DNA of 64,000 nt from JBBIQV01 sp964555285. GTDB taxonomy: Bacteria; Nitrospirota; Nitrospiria; Nitrospirales; Nitrospiraceae. The DNA lies in the NCBI GenBank assembly GCA_964555285.1, contig CAZKRM010000004.1:62001-126000 (forward strand). Direction: 5' to 3'. The position numbers were made by a program, and so were the translations under genes. Each line of letters opens with the position of its first letter. The first letter of the stretch is position 1. This document shows positions 17,630 through 27,429 of the stretch, piece by piece. The notes under the pieces were generated by a model. It was not told the DNA's origin and ran no database searches. It worked only from the letters and a program-made list of their open reading frames with translations.

Positions 17630-19222
17630 CTAGAGCCCTTTGGAGAGGTCGGCGACCTTGACGGAAAGGATATTCGTGCCGGCCTTGATCTTGTTCAGCA
17701 CGTCGGTCGGCAGCGCCGCGTCGGACCCGATAATCAGCAGCGCATTCCCGCCCCGCTCCTCGAGCGCACATTGCATACGCACGATATTGATGTTGTGGTC
17801 TCCAAGCACTTGTCCGACCATGCCGATCACGCCGGGACGATCGATGTTGTGGATCAGCAACATGTGGCCTTCAGGAACGACTTCGACCTTGAACCGATCG
17901 ATCTCGATGACGCGAGGGTCCTTGCGACTGTACAGTGTCCCCGCCACCTGATGCGATTTTTTCCCCGCTTCCACACGGACACGGATCACGCTGGTGAAAT
18001 CGCCCGCATCGCTGCTCTTCACTTCCTTGACTTCGATGCCGCGCTCCTTGGCGACAATCGGTGCATTCACGTAGTTCACGGGATCTTCCATGATCGGCGT
18101 GAGCAATCCCTTGAGCACCGCCACCGTCAGCGGCGCGGTCGCGAGGCCGGAGACCTCTCCGTTGTATTCCACGATCACCCGTTCGAGTCCGCCCTCGCAG
18201 AGTTGGATCTGCAGCAGGCCGAGCTTCTCTGCCAGCGCCAAATACGGCTGGAGGCGCGGCAGCAAGTCGGGGGCAACAGACGGGATGTTCACGGCTCCCC
18301 GAGCCACCCCCTTCGTGAAGTAGTCGACAATCTGCTCAGCGATACCGACGGCCACATTTTCCTGTGCTTCCGTAGTTGCGGCCCCAATGTGCGGCGTGCA
18401 GATAAAGTTATCGAGCATCAACAGCGGATGGTCCGGCTTCACCGGTTCCTCTTCGAACACGTCGAACGCCGCGGCTGCCACTCGCTTGCTCTTTAACGCT
18501 TCATACAGATCGCCCTCGTGGATGATACCGCCACGAGCGCAGTTGACGATTAACACCCCCGGTTTCATCTTCGCGATCGCCTGGGCATTGATGAGGGACT
18601 TGGTTTCCGGGGTCAGGGGCGTGTGGACAGAAATGATGTCGGCCCGGCGGAACAGCTCATCCAGCTCAACCATGGCAACGCCCATTTTCTGCGCGCTCTC
18701 CTCGGCCAAGTAGGGGTCGTAGGCCATGACGTTCATGCCGACCCCTTGGGCCAGCTTGGTCAAATAGCCGCCGATCTGCCCGACACCGACAATGCCCAAG
18801 GTCTTGTTATAGAGCTCGACTCCCATGAAGCGTTCCTTTTCCCACTTCCCCGCTTTCATCGAAGCTGTGGCTTGAGGAATCCGCCGCGTCATCGAGCAAA
18901 TCATGGAGAGGGCGTGCTCGGCGGTCGTGACCGTGTTCCCACCGGGCGTGTTCATCACGACGATACCGCGCCGCGTCGCCGCTGCCGTGTCGACATTGTC
19001 TAATCCGGACCCGGCTCGCCCTATCACTTTCAGTCGTTCCGCCGCGACGATGACTTCCGCCGTTACTTTGGTGCCGGACCTGACAATGAGTCCATCGGCG
19101 TCCTTGATCTCTTTCAGCAATTCGTCCTTGGACAGCTTGGTCTTGACGAGAACGGTAAATCCCGCCGTTTCGAGAATCTCTACGCCCTGCTTCGACAGGC
19201 TATCGCTCACCAGAATCTTCAT
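17630..19222 (-). CDS. serA: D-3-phosphoglycerate dehydrogenase
   Basis: A 530-residue enzyme that oxidises 3-phosphoglycerate to 3-phosphohydroxypyruvate, the first step of serine synthesis. NAD-binding motif GIVGVGQIGG (about residue 145), catalytic Arg-Glu-His in CARGGIIHE, FEEEP and TPHIGAAT. After the catalytic part come the allosteric-substrate-binding domain and a C-terminal ACT domain (HNIDRPGVIGMVGQVLGDHN), the long type I form as in Mycobacterium and Bacillus. The aminotransferase 30 bp upstream probably performs the next step, making this a serine operon. Confidence 0.96.
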   Translation of the reverse strand: MKILVSDSLSKQGVEILETAGFTVLVKTKLSKDELLKEIKDADGLIVRSGTKVTAEVIVAAERLKVIGRAGSGLDNVDTAAATRRGIVVMNTPGGNTVTTAEHALSMICSMTRRIPQATASMKAGKWEKERFMGVELYNKTLGIVGVGQIGGYLTKLAQGVGMNVMAYDPYLAEESAQKMGVAMVELDELFRRADIISVHTPLTPETKSLINAQAIAKMKPGVLIVNCARGGIIHEGDLYEALKSKRVAAAAFDVFEEEPVKPDHPLLMLDNFICTPHIGAATTEAQENVAVGIAEQIVDYFTKGVARGAVNIPSVAPDLLPRLQPYLALAEKLGLLQIQLCEGGLERVIVEYNGEVSGLATAPLTVAVLKGLLTPIMEDPVNYVNAPIVAKERGIEVKEVKSSDAGDFTSVIRVRVEAGKKSHQVAGTLYSRKDPRVIEIDRFKVEVVPEGHMLLIHNIDRPGVIGMVGQVLGDHNINIVRMQCALEERGGNALLIIGSDAALPTDVLNKIKAGTNILSVKVADLSKGL

Positions 19223-19252
19223 GATCGGATTCCTTCGCTGGTTCCTCGCACC

Positions 19253-20398
19253 TTAAGACTTGGCCATCAACAATTCTTGCGCCCTTGCGACCCCGCTGCC
19301 GAGTTTCACCGGATGCCCCAACCCTTTCAACACCATCTCCATCGCAGCCAGCGCCGTGATGACATCGAAGCTATCCATATAGCCCATGTGGGAGATGCGG
19401 AAGATCTTGCCCTTGAGATGATCCTGACCACCGGCAGCCGTCATGCCGTACTGGACCCGCAGATTCTTGTAGACAGCCTGCCCATCGACACCATCGGGAG
19501 CAACGATCGCCGTCAAGGCATCGCTGGGAGATTCTTTCGGGAAGAGTGAAAGGCCCGCGGCTTTAACCCCTTCGCGCATCGCATTCGCGAGCGCCGCCTG
19601 TCTGGCGAACACCGCATCCAGCCCCTCGGCCTTTAACATCGTCAGGACTTCCTTCAGTCCAACGATCAGCGACACCGCCGGCGTATAGGCGGTTTGATTC
19701 TTCACCTGAGAGTCGCGTTCTTTCTTAAAGTTGAAATAGAAGGCCCCATTCTTCGCCTTCTCGGCCAGCTGCCAGGCTTTCTCACTGACACTCACGAAAG
19801 CTAATCCTGGCGGTAACATCAAGGCCTTCTGTGAGCCAGTCACCACCACGTCGATCCCCCAGGCATCCGTCTTGATGTCGAAGACTCCGAGCGCGGTGAT
19901 GGCATCGACCACCAAAATGGTCCCGTCATACGGCTTGACCGCCTCGGCTATCGCCTTCACGTCGTGGGCGACCCCGGTCGACGTCTCGCTTGCCTGGACA
20001 TACACCGCCTTAATGGAAGGGTCCTTCTTGAGCGCATCCGCAACTGTCTGAGGATCAACCGCTCTTCCCCACTCAACTTTCAGTTCCGTCACCTGCGCGC
20101 CGAAGGTCTTACAGAGCTTGCCCCATCGCTCCCCAAACTTGCCTGCATTGACGCACAGCGCTTTGTCACCGGGTGAGAGAAAATTCGAGACCGATCCTTC
20201 CATTCCGCCGGTACCGGAGGCGGCTAAAATCAAGACATCGTGTCGCGTCTGAAATAACCACTTCAGCTCCTCGCGGACCTCCCCAAACAGCTGGGCAAAT
20301 TCGGGCGCCCGGTGGTGAATGATCGGCCGTGCCATGGCCAAGAGGACTTCCGGGGGTACCGGTGTCGGTCCCGGAGCCAGAAGATAACGTTTCAGCAT
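19253..20398 (-). CDS. Class V aminotransferase (alanine-glyoxylate / phosphoserine type)
   Basis: A 381-residue PLP enzyme. Start LLAPGPTPVPPEVLLAM, the SGTGGMEGS phosphate-binding loop, the Asp in LVVDAITALG and the Schiff-base lysine in GSQKALMLPPG are all present. Enzymes of this subgroup next to serA act as phosphoserine aminotransferase in lineages without a classical SerC, or as serine-glyoxylate aminotransferase; the operon with serA favours the serine route. The ATG at 20398 has GGGGAGGAG upstream; the six-codon longer reading is less likely. Confidence 0.85.
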   Translation of the reverse strand: MLKRYLLAPGPTPVPPEVLLAMARPIIHHRAPEFAQLFGEVREELKWLFQTRHDVLILAASGTGGMEGSVSNFLSPGDKALCVNAGKFGERWGKLCKTFGAQVTELKVEWGRAVDPQTVADALKKDPSIKAVYVQASETSTGVAHDVKAIAEAVKPYDGTILVVDAITALGVFDIKTDAWGIDVVVTGSQKALMLPPGLAFVSVSEKAWQLAEKAKNGAFYFNFKKERDSQVKNQTAYTPAVSLIVGLKEVLTMLKAEGLDAVFARQAALANAMREGVKAAGLSLFPKESPSDALTAIVAPDGVDGQAVYKNLRVQYGMTAAGGQDHLKGKIFRISHMGYMDSFDVITALAAMEMVLKGLGHPVKLGSGVARAQELLMAKS

Positions 20399-20625
20399 TG
20401 CCAACTCCTCCCCATGATCAGCGTTGTAAAAATCGAGGCGCAGGAAGCGTGCACGCTACCACAGCCCCTATTGGGGAGTCAAGAAAGCAAAGGCCGGAAG
20501 AATCCGTGTTTTCAGCAGGTTGGATGGTGGTTGCATGGCGCACATGTGTGCGTGCCGCCACGCTGATCACGTTCCATGCGAAGGGAATCCTACGAACGTG
20601 GGATCGGCTTCAGGCCTCCAATTTC

Positions 20626-20654
20626 TTGACATCGCCATTCCTTCCCGATAGTCT
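20626..20654 (+). promoter_or_regulatory. Probable sigma-70 promoter for the lytic transglycosylase gene
   Basis: A consensus -35 hexamer TTGACA at 20626-20631 is followed after 17 bases by TAGTCT at 20649-20654, giving a transcript start near 20661 and a leader of about 40 bases. The -10 box is only a partial match, so this is moderate support. The rest of the 300-base gap between the divergent aminotransferase and this gene shows nothing else. Confidence 0.5.
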
Positions 20655-20699
20655 TGCCGAGCGATCTATGGTTCTTCACCCAGGAAGGTTGGGCCCAAC

Positions 20700-22010
20700 A
20701 TGATGTTCCTGCTTCAGGTCGCCGTGGGTAGCTTTCTGGCCCTAGCCGTCTCGCTGATCCCATGCCATGGAACTGCTCAGACTATCGTGCCGGACACTGC
20801 TTCGACAGAAGTAGGCGATCCCGCCACAGAAGCGGCGCCCCCTGTTGAAACACTCGTCGAAGAAGCGATCGACGATACACCGCCGCTCACGCAAGATCGC
20901 TCGGACATTCCCCGCGCAGAAGACATCTTGCAGATCAAGCCTCCTGTCGGCTCCGTTGCCCGGTTCTCGGATTTACTGAATCCCCCTGCGGAAGTCGTCC
21001 AGAACCGGGACGAACAATCTGCTGGGTCCGAACCATCCGACTACAACGTTCCGATCGTACTGGACCCATCGGTCCAGGGCCATATTCGGTACTTCAACAC
21101 GTCCATTCGCGGCCGTTTCGAACAGTGGCTGACCCGCCTGAGCAAGTATCGCCCCCTCGTCGAACGGATCTTTTCTGAGTTCAACCTGCCCAGCGACCTC
21201 GTCTACCTGTCGCTGGTGGAGAGTGGGTTCAACCCCTACGCCTACTCGCGCGCCCGTGCGACCGGTCCCTGGCAGTTCATGAAAGGGACTGCCAAGGTCT
21301 ACGGCCTGCGTGTCGACCAGTATGTGGACGAACGACGAGATCCGATCAAATCCACGGTCGCCGCGGCACGGTACCTACGCGATCTGTACGATCTCTTCGG
21401 AGCCTGGCCGCTTGCCATGGCCGCCTATAATGCCGGCGAGGGAAAGGTCATGCGCGCGTTACACAAAGCGCAGGCCGAAAGCTTCTCCGAGATTTCGAAG
21501 ACGAGACTCATTCGGCGGGAGACGAAAGAGTACGTCCCACGGTTTATGGCCGCGACCATCATTGCCAAGAACCCGGACCGGTATGGCTTTCCTCAGGAAC
21601 CCGTTCCTCCCCATGAGTTCGAGGAAGTCATTGTGACCCGCCCCATCCACTTTCGCGCCATTGCGAACGCGACAGGCATTCCCTACGAGGAGCTGCGCTT
21701 GCTGAACCCGGAGCTTCGACGGGATGCGACTCCGCCGGACGATCCCGATTACCGCTTGAAAGTTCCGGTCGGCACGAAACCGAAAATGGAGGAACTGCTC
21801 GATCGGATTCCGACCTGGAAATTCCCGCCGCTGCCGGTGATAAGTCAGAAGGTCCGGGCGGAATCGTCCCGGTGGTACCGAGTACGGATGGGCGATACCT
21901 TGGAGAAGGTCGCGAAACGCTTCAGGGTCTCGGTCAAGACATTGAAGACGCGCAACAACCTCACCGGCCCCCTCATTAGGCCGGGCGATCTCCTCGCCAT
22001 CGCCAGATAG
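20700..22010 (+). CDS. Lytic murein transglycosylase, MltD-like, with LysM
   Basis: A 436-residue exported enzyme that cleaves the glycan strand of peptidoglycan. A signal peptide (residues 1-26) is followed by a low-complexity linker, then the SLT domain (about residues 150-270) with the catalytic glutamate in SLVESGFNP, then ATGPWQFM and YNAGEGKV. A LysM peptidoglycan-binding repeat closes the protein (WYRVRMGDTLEKVAKRF). Architecture equals MltD with one clear LysM; a second degenerate LysM lies around residue 320. It stands alone, convergent with the next TPR gene. Confidence 0.9.
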   Translation: MMFLLQVAVGSFLALAVSLIPCHGTAQTIVPDTASTEVGDPATEAAPPVETLVEEAIDDTPPLTQDRSDIPRAEDILQIKPPVGSVARFSDLLNPPAEVVQNRDEQSAGSEPSDYNVPIVLDPSVQGHIRYFNTSIRGRFEQWLTRLSKYRPLVERIFSEFNLPSDLVYLSLVESGFNPYAYSRARATGPWQFMKGTAKVYGLRVDQYVDERRDPIKSTVAAARYLRDLYDLFGAWPLAMAAYNAGEGKVMRALHKAQAESFSEISKTRLIRRETKEYVPRFMAATIIAKNPDRYGFPQEPVPPHEFEEVIVTRPIHFRAIANATGIPYEELRLLNPELRRDATPPDDPDYRLKVPVGTKPKMEELLDRIPTWKFPPLPVISQKVRAESSRWYRVRMGDTLEKVAKRFRVSVKTLKTRNNLTGPLIRPGDLLAIAR

Positions 22011-22085
22011 CGACTACTCCTTCACCACCCGCTCACACGGATATCCGGAATCGGCTGGAACTCAGGGGAGAGGCTTGGGATGGGC

Positions 22086-22862
22086 TTACGGCTTCGAGCC
22101 AGGAACCGGCTGAGCTTCGCCGGCAGCGGCCCCGGAAGGAGGAGCATCAAGCACTTTCTTCACGTCAAGGACTTTCACCCGAACCGCTGCTTCGCTGGCA
22201 AAGGGAGAATTGGCATAGTTCTTAATCAAGTCCTGATAGTGGGCCAGCGCCCCTTCCGGCCTCGATTGGGATTCTTCCAGCTTCCCGAGTTCGAACAGCG
22301 CGTGATCTTTATTGAGCGTCCCCGGCATCTCCAGAACCGCCGAAAACGCTTTCGCTGCCAGATCCCCATCCCCTTTCAGGAGATACGCATAGGCCAGCCG
22401 CTGCTGCACGAGCCCGAGCAGGCTCGTATTGGATCCGTAGAGCACCACGAAGCGTTTATAGGACTCGATGGCGGCATCGAGATCGTTCGCTTGCACCAGC
22501 GCATTCCCAAGATGGTAGAGCGCGATCGGCGCGCTTGTCGTGCGGGGGTACTGCTCGACGACTCGCCGGTACAACGCAATCGCCTCTTTGAGATTTTTGT
22601 CTGCTTGCTCGGGCTTGTCTGCAGGCCTCGTGAGATAATGGCGCGTCGCCTCTTGTTCGAGAGACAACGCTTTCTGACTTGTCTGGTAATCGAACCAAAA
22701 AACACCGGCCACCACGAGCACGGCCAGCAGCACGACCGCGCCGCCCGCGAGCACAGCCCGACGATGTTCCTCCAGGGCGATGAGGAATCGTTCTATCCCC
22801 GTGAGCAACTGCGCCTCGTCGATTGTCGTCGTCTTCGATGGAATCCGAATTTTGTACGACAT
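22086..22862 (-). CDS. Membrane-anchored TPR protein (YfgM-like)
   Basis: A 258-residue protein with a cytoplasmic start, one membrane helix (about residues 38-58, VLAGGAVVLLAVLVVAGVFW) and a periplasmic TPR-like tail (for example APIALYHLGNALVQANDLDA). The topology and helix pattern match YfgM/BamD-like periplasmic TPR proteins that help export or outer-membrane assembly. The C-terminus is a short Pro/Ala tail. Function in this organism is not known. Confidence 0.72.
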   Translation of the reverse strand: MSYKIRIPSKTTTIDEAQLLTGIERFLIALEEHRRAVLAGGAVVLLAVLVVAGVFWFDYQTSQKALSLEQEATRHYLTRPADKPEQADKNLKEAIALYRRVVEQYPRTTSAPIALYHLGNALVQANDLDAAIESYKRFVVLYGSNTSLLGLVQQRLAYAYLLKGDGDLAAKAFSAVLEMPGTLNKDHALFELGKLEESQSRPEGALAHYQDLIKNYANSPFASEAAVRVKVLDVKKVLDAPPSGAAAGEAQPVPGSKP

Positions 22863-23063
22863 GCTTCCCCGCTTCCGCCGGCATCCAGAATCTTACGAGG
22901 TGACCAGCACGGCTGCGCGCCTTATACAAGGGATGCTCGCGTCTTGTCAATCGCATGCCACGGGGCTTCATTGACACATCGCGTCCGCGAAGTATAGCGT
23001 ACCGTGTCAACCAGGATGACCCAGCGCCGACACATCGTTCGGATACAACCGCCACGCCTTTCC

Positions 23064-24224
23064 ATGTTTGACAGGCAACTCCAGCAACTGGAAGACCGGC
23101 ATCTCCTTCGTGAACTGCACCCCTTGGAGTCCGCCGTTGGCCCCACCGTTACGCTGAACGGGCGCCGCGTGATTCTGCTGGCCTCCAACGACTACCTCGG
23201 CCTTGCCACGCATCCGGCCCTAGTGCGGGCGGCCTGCATCGCCACGGAACAGTTCGGCGCAGGCTCAGGCGCGTCCAGACTTGTCTGCGGTACATTGCCT
23301 TCCCACGTCGAACTCGAAGCCGCGCTGGCCCGATTCAAAGGAACGGAAGCCGCGCTGGTGTTCGGCTCCGGCTACCTGGCGAACCTCGGTATCATCCCCG
23401 CCCTGATCGGCTCCGGCGGCATCATCTTCGCCGACCGCCTCTGTCACGCCAGTCTGATCGACGGCTGCCGACTCAGCGGGGCCGACCTTCGCGTCTTTCA
23501 TCACCGCAACGCAGGCCACCTCGAATCCCTCCTCGCGCGTCGAACCGCGACGCGGCGCGCACTCATCGTCACGGACGGTCTCTTCAGCATGGATGGCGAT
23601 GTCGCGCCGCTCAAAGACCTGGCCGACCTCGCAGAACGATTCGACGCGCCACTCCTCGTCGATGATGCGCACGGAACAGGCGTGATGGGCCAACGAGGGC
23701 ATGGCACACTCGAATACTGTGGGGTTGAAGGCCGCATTCCATTCCACATGGGCACGTTGGGAAAAGCCCTCGGCAGCAGCGGCGCCTATGTCGCCGGTCC
23801 CGCCACAGTGATCCGGTACCTGCTCAACACCGCCCGCTCCTTCATCTTCACCACCGCCCCACCGCCGGCTTCAGCCGCGGCAGCCACCGCAGCGCTGCAC
23901 GTCATCGACACCGACCCGGCACGCCGCGCGAGGCTCTGGGCCAACCGCGAGTATCTCTATTCCGGTCTGCAGCATCTGGGCTTTCGGATGTCCGAGACTG
24001 TGAGCCCGATCCTGCCCGTGCTCATCGGGGATCCTGAACGAACCGTGACGCTGTCCCGAATGCTCTTAGAAGAGGGTCTCTTCGCTCCCGCCATTCGCCC
24101 CCCGACAGTCCCCAAGGCAACCAGCCGCATTCGACTCACCGTGACCTCCGAACATACCCGGGACCAACTCGATGAAGCACTGGCCGCGTTTCATCGCGCG
24201 GGAACATCTCTCGGGCTGATCTAA
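23064..24224 (+). CDS. bioF: 8-amino-7-oxononanoate synthase
   Basis: About 386 residues, PLP-dependent; it condenses pimeloyl-thioester with alanine in biotin synthesis. Motifs: NDYLGLATHP near the N-terminus, GAGSGASRLVCG, LVDDAHGTGVMG for the cofactor aspartate and histidine, and the Schiff-base lysine in GTLGKALGSSGAY. The ATG at 23064 (MFDRQLQQLE) gives the usual family length; an in-frame start at 23004 adds 20 unconserved residues. No other bio genes are in the window. A related alpha-oxoamine synthase such as Kbl is less likely. Confidence 0.88.
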   Translation: MFDRQLQQLEDRHLLRELHPLESAVGPTVTLNGRRVILLASNDYLGLATHPALVRAACIATEQFGAGSGASRLVCGTLPSHVELEAALARFKGTEAALVFGSGYLANLGIIPALIGSGGIIFADRLCHASLIDGCRLSGADLRVFHHRNAGHLESLLARRTATRRALIVTDGLFSMDGDVAPLKDLADLAERFDAPLLVDDAHGTGVMGQRGHGTLEYCGVEGRIPFHMGTLGKALGSSGAYVAGPATVIRYLLNTARSFIFTTAPPPASAAAATAALHVIDTDPARRARLWANREYLYSGLQHLGFRMSETVSPILPVLIGDPERTVTLSRMLLEEGLFAPAIRPPTVPKATSRIRLTVTSEHTRDQLDEALAAFHRAGTSLGLI

Positions 24225-24231
24225 CCTTCAT

Positions 24232-24264
24232 CGTTCTCGCACCGTTCTCGCACCGTTCTCGCGC
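24232..24264. repeat. Three tandem copies of an 11-bp repeat
   Basis: CGTTCTCGCAC occurs at 24232 and 24243 and as CGTTCTCGCGC at 24254, directly after the bioF stop. The remaining bases up to pilT (24265-24428) show no gene. The repeat may be a slipped-strand site; no function is evident. Confidence 0.75.
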
Positions 24265-24428
24265 CGACTTCTCCGCCTCGACGATTCCCCTTCTTGCTAT
24301 TCCCTTGCTTTCTCGCAACGATGTGGCATCATTCACGAAAGATCGATCGTGCGCCAACGTCTTCATTATTTCCTTACGCCATACTCCAGGATTAGCCGTC
24401 ATACCTGCATGCGACAAGGAGCAACCGG

Positions 24429-25484
24429 ATGGACATTTCGAAACTGCTGACGTTTGCCGTCAAGGAAGGCGCCTCGGACTGCCACATCAGCGCCGGCGAA
24501 CCCCCGATGATCCGCATGCATGGCGACCTCAAGAAGCTGGACCATCCGGCGCTCTCCTCGGATGAGACCCACGCGCTCATCTACGACATGATGAACGATG
24601 CACAGCGCAAGGCGTTCGAACAACATCGCGAATGCGACTTCTCGTTCGACTTAGGCGACATCGCGCGATTTCGCGTCAACGTGTTTGTCCAGAGCCGTGG
24701 CCTCGGTGCCGTGTTCCGGACCATCCCGACGCAAATTCTCCCGCTCGAAAAACTCGGCATGCCGCCGGTGATCAGGCAACTGTGCGACAGGGAGAAGGGG
24801 TTGATCCTTGTGACCGGCCCCACGGGATCGGGTAAATCGACGACCCTCGCCGCGATGATCGATTATCTCAACCATACGTTCGAAGGCCACGTGATCACCA
24901 TTGAGGACCCCATCGAGTTTGTCCACAAATCGAAGAAGTGCCTCATCAACCAACGTGAATTGGGCGTCCACACCCTGTCGTACGCTAACGCGCTGCGCTC
25001 CGCCCTCCGCGAAGACCCGGACATCGTCCTCGTCGGCGAAATGCGCGATTTGGAAACCATACAGCTGGCGCTGACGGCCGCGGAAACCGGCCACCTGGTA
25101 TTCGCCACGCTGCACACCTCCAGCGCCCCCAAGACCGTCGATCGAATCATCGACGCATTCCCGCCTAACCAACAGTCGCAGGTCCGCGCGCAACTGTCGG
25201 AAACGCTGGAGGGGGTTCTCACGCAAACTCTGCTCAAGCGAAAGTCGGGAGGCCGGGTGGCGGCCATCGAGATCATGATCGGCACCACGGCCGTGAGAAA
25301 CCTCATCCGGGAGAACAAGCTCCATCAAATCCCGGGCATGATGCAGGCCAGCCAGAAGGATGGGATGCAGACGATGGACATGGCCTTGATCGAGCTGGCT
25401 CATCGAGGCGTCATCACCAGGGGCGAAGCCCAATCCAGGAGTATGAACCCCAATCTCTTCAATGCCGCCAGCGGAGCGGCCTAA
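24429..25484 (+). CDS. pilT: Type IV pilus retraction ATPase PilT
   Basis: A 351-residue hexameric ATPase that depolymerises pili. PAS-like N-domain, then Walker A GPTGSGKSTT (about residue 133), the Asp box ITIEDPIEFVH, Walker B LVGEMRDLETI, the His box GHLVFATLHT, and the retraction-specific C-terminal motif AVRNLIREN. This last motif separates PilT from PilB. The protein is cytoplasmic and works at the pilus base. Its partner PilU-like gene follows 63 bp downstream; the pilins are at 11.1-12.4 kb. Confidence 0.95.
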   Translation: MDISKLLTFAVKEGASDCHISAGEPPMIRMHGDLKKLDHPALSSDETHALIYDMMNDAQRKAFEQHRECDFSFDLGDIARFRVNVFVQSRGLGAVFRTIPTQILPLEKLGMPPVIRQLCDREKGLILVTGPTGSGKSTTLAAMIDYLNHTFEGHVITIEDPIEFVHKSKKCLINQRELGVHTLSYANALRSALREDPDIVLVGEMRDLETIQLALTAAETGHLVFATLHTSSAPKTVDRIIDAFPPNQQSQVRAQLSETLEGVLTQTLLKRKSGGRVAAIEIMIGTTAVRNLIRENKLHQIPGMMQASQKDGMQTMDMALIELAHRGVITRGEAQSRSMNPNLFNAASGAA

Positions 25485-25547
25485 CACGCCGGTCGGAGCA
25501 AGCCGGGCCGGGCCGCGTCGTGCCGCATCCCGGCTCGGAGGCAGCAC

Positions 25548-26717
25548 ATGGACATTCGCAGTCTCTTAAAAGTCATGGTCGATCGCGAGGCCTCGGACCT
25601 CTATCTCACCGTCGAGGCCCCACCGGTGTACCGGGTGCACGGCGCGACGGAGCCCACGACGGACCCTCCCTTCAACAACGAACAGCTGGAAGCCTTGGCC
25701 TTAGCGCTCATGCGCGGCCAGCAGCGCGGAGAATTCGAAGAGAAGATGGAAATGAACCTGGCCCTCTACTACAAGGAATTGGGTCGGTTCCGTGTCAATA
25801 TTTTCCGTCAGAGAGGGAACGTCGGGCTGGTCTTCCGGCACATCAAGGCGGAGATCATGACGGTCGAACAACTGGAGCTTCCCCCGATCGTGAAGGACAT
25901 TGCCATGACGAAGCGCGGGCTGGTCCTGGTGGTCGGCGCGACCGGCTCAGGCAAATCGACGACGCTGGCCGCCATGATGGACCATCGCAATACCGTCCAT
26001 CCCGGCCACATCGTGAGCGTCGAAGACCCGATCGAGTTTGTGCACCAACATAAGAAATCCATCGTGACGCAACGCGAGGTCGGCTTCGACACGTTGTCCT
26101 ACCAGAACGCGCTCAAGAACACTCTGCGGCAAGCGCCGGACGTGATTCTAATCGGAGAAATTCGGGACACGGAAACCATGGAAGCCGCCATCACGTTCGC
26201 GGAAACCGGCCACCTCTGTTTAGCCACCTTGCACTCGAACAACGCCAATCAGGCCATCGAGCGCATCATGAACTTCTTCCCGCCCGAGCGCCACGCGCAA
26301 ATCTACCTGCAACTCTCGCTGAATCTACGCGCGATCGTTTCGCAGCGGCTCATTCCGTCGGTTGACGGCAAGCGGGTCCCTGCCCTCGAGATCATGCTGG
26401 ATACGCCGCGCGTCAAGGACCTGATCAAGAAAGCGGAGATCGACACGTTGAAGGAGGCGATGGAGCAAGGCATCGACGAAGGCTGCCAGACGTTCGACCA
26501 TGTGCTCTTCCATCTTTACAAGGCCGGCAAGGTCACCATCGAGCAGGCCCTGATTAACGCGGACAGCGCGAACAACCTCCGCCTCAAGATCAAGCTGGAA
26601 GGGTTGAAAGGAGACGATGCGATCAACGCGCTCCTCGACAAGGACAAAACAAACGAGAAGGGATTCCATATCCAGGGCTTTCCCTCGGGCGTCGCCACAT
26701 TCCGAAAAAAGCGGTAA
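25548..26717 (+). CDS. pilU: PilT/PilU-type pilus retraction ATPase
   Basis: A 389-residue paralogue of PilT. Walker A GATGSGKSTT, Asp box VEDPIEFVHQ, Walker B LIGEIRDTETM, His box GHLCLATLHS. Instead of the AIRNLIRE motif it has DTPRVKDLIKK, and it carries a longer C-terminal tail, both PilU features. PilU works as an accessory motor that needs PilT for force generation. It is encoded 63 bp after pilT and is probably co-transcribed. Confidence 0.88.
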   Translation: MDIRSLLKVMVDREASDLYLTVEAPPVYRVHGATEPTTDPPFNNEQLEALALALMRGQQRGEFEEKMEMNLALYYKELGRFRVNIFRQRGNVGLVFRHIKAEIMTVEQLELPPIVKDIAMTKRGLVLVVGATGSGKSTTLAAMMDHRNTVHPGHIVSVEDPIEFVHQHKKSIVTQREVGFDTLSYQNALKNTLRQAPDVILIGEIRDTETMEAAITFAETGHLCLATLHSNNANQAIERIMNFFPPERHAQIYLQLSLNLRAIVSQRLIPSVDGKRVPALEIMLDTPRVKDLIKKAEIDTLKEAMEQGIDEGCQTFDHVLFHLYKAGKVTIEQALINADSANNLRLKIKLEGLKGDDAINALLDKDKTNEKGFHIQGFPSGVATFRKKR

Positions 26718-26798
26718 CGCATCCCTCGCCTCCGGTCCCTCGCCATGCGCACATCTCATTCGACAAGACATCGTGCGAGCCCGCGGATGGGCCCGCCG

Positions 26799-27383
26799 TC
26801 ACCGGCTGCTCTGTGATGGTCCCTCTTCAGTCAGCTTCTCCAGATAGGCCACCATCTTTTCCAGCGCCATCGCGCTGAGCTTCTGCCCATACCAGGTCGG
26901 CATCGTCCGGTCCGGGTACCCCGGCACCACGTAGACGCCGGGGGTCAGAATGGATTCGACGATGTAATCGCGCACCGTCTTGGCCTGTCCGTGGTACCGG
27001 GGATCGGCCAAGCGGCGCAAACCGGTCGTGCCCAATAGCAACGCCGGCCCCACCTGCCCGCCGGCTCCCTGGATACCCGGAATGGTGTGGCACACGGAGC
27101 ATCCGGCGCGTGTGAAAAGTTCGGGAATCGCTTCGTCGCCGGTCGCCAGCGGTACCGCTTCAGGAGTAATGACCGGTGCAGCAGGGGCAGATCGGCGAGC
27201 AGTCGCAGGTTCCGGCGGCGGCGTCTTCGTTCCACTCAGCGCATAGGCAGCCACCAGCAGAACCAGGCCGATGATGACCGCGGTCCAGGCCTGCTCATTG
27301 GAGTAGGAGGAACACTCTTCTGATTCTTCTGAAGGGGAAGGAGAAGACGGCTCGTTGGAAAGCTCGTGACCGGATTCAGCCAT
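26799..27383 (-). CDS. Membrane-anchored c-type cytochrome
   Basis: A 194-residue protein with an acidic Ser/Glu-rich cytoplasmic start, a single membrane helix (about residues 33-50) and a periplasmic cytochrome c domain. One heme site, CSVCH, is seen (about residue 100) and a probable distal methionine ligand lies in RTMPTWYG. It probably carries electrons at the periplasmic face. It sits 46 bp downstream of the thioredoxin-fold gene in a leftward group of three. Confidence 0.85.
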   Translation of the reverse strand: MAESGHELSNEPSSPSPSEESEECSSYSNEQAWTAVIIGLVLLVAAYALSGTKTPPPEPATARRSAPAAPVITPEAVPLATGDEAIPELFTRAGCSVCHTIPGIQGAGGQVGPALLLGTTGLRRLADPRYHGQAKTVRDYIVESILTPGVYVVPGYPDRTMPTWYGQKLSAMALEKMVAYLEKLTEEGPSQSSR

Positions 27384-27429
27384 TGAACGTGCTACCGCAG
27401 GCCCTGCGCCTACACGCCGAGGGGTGAGG

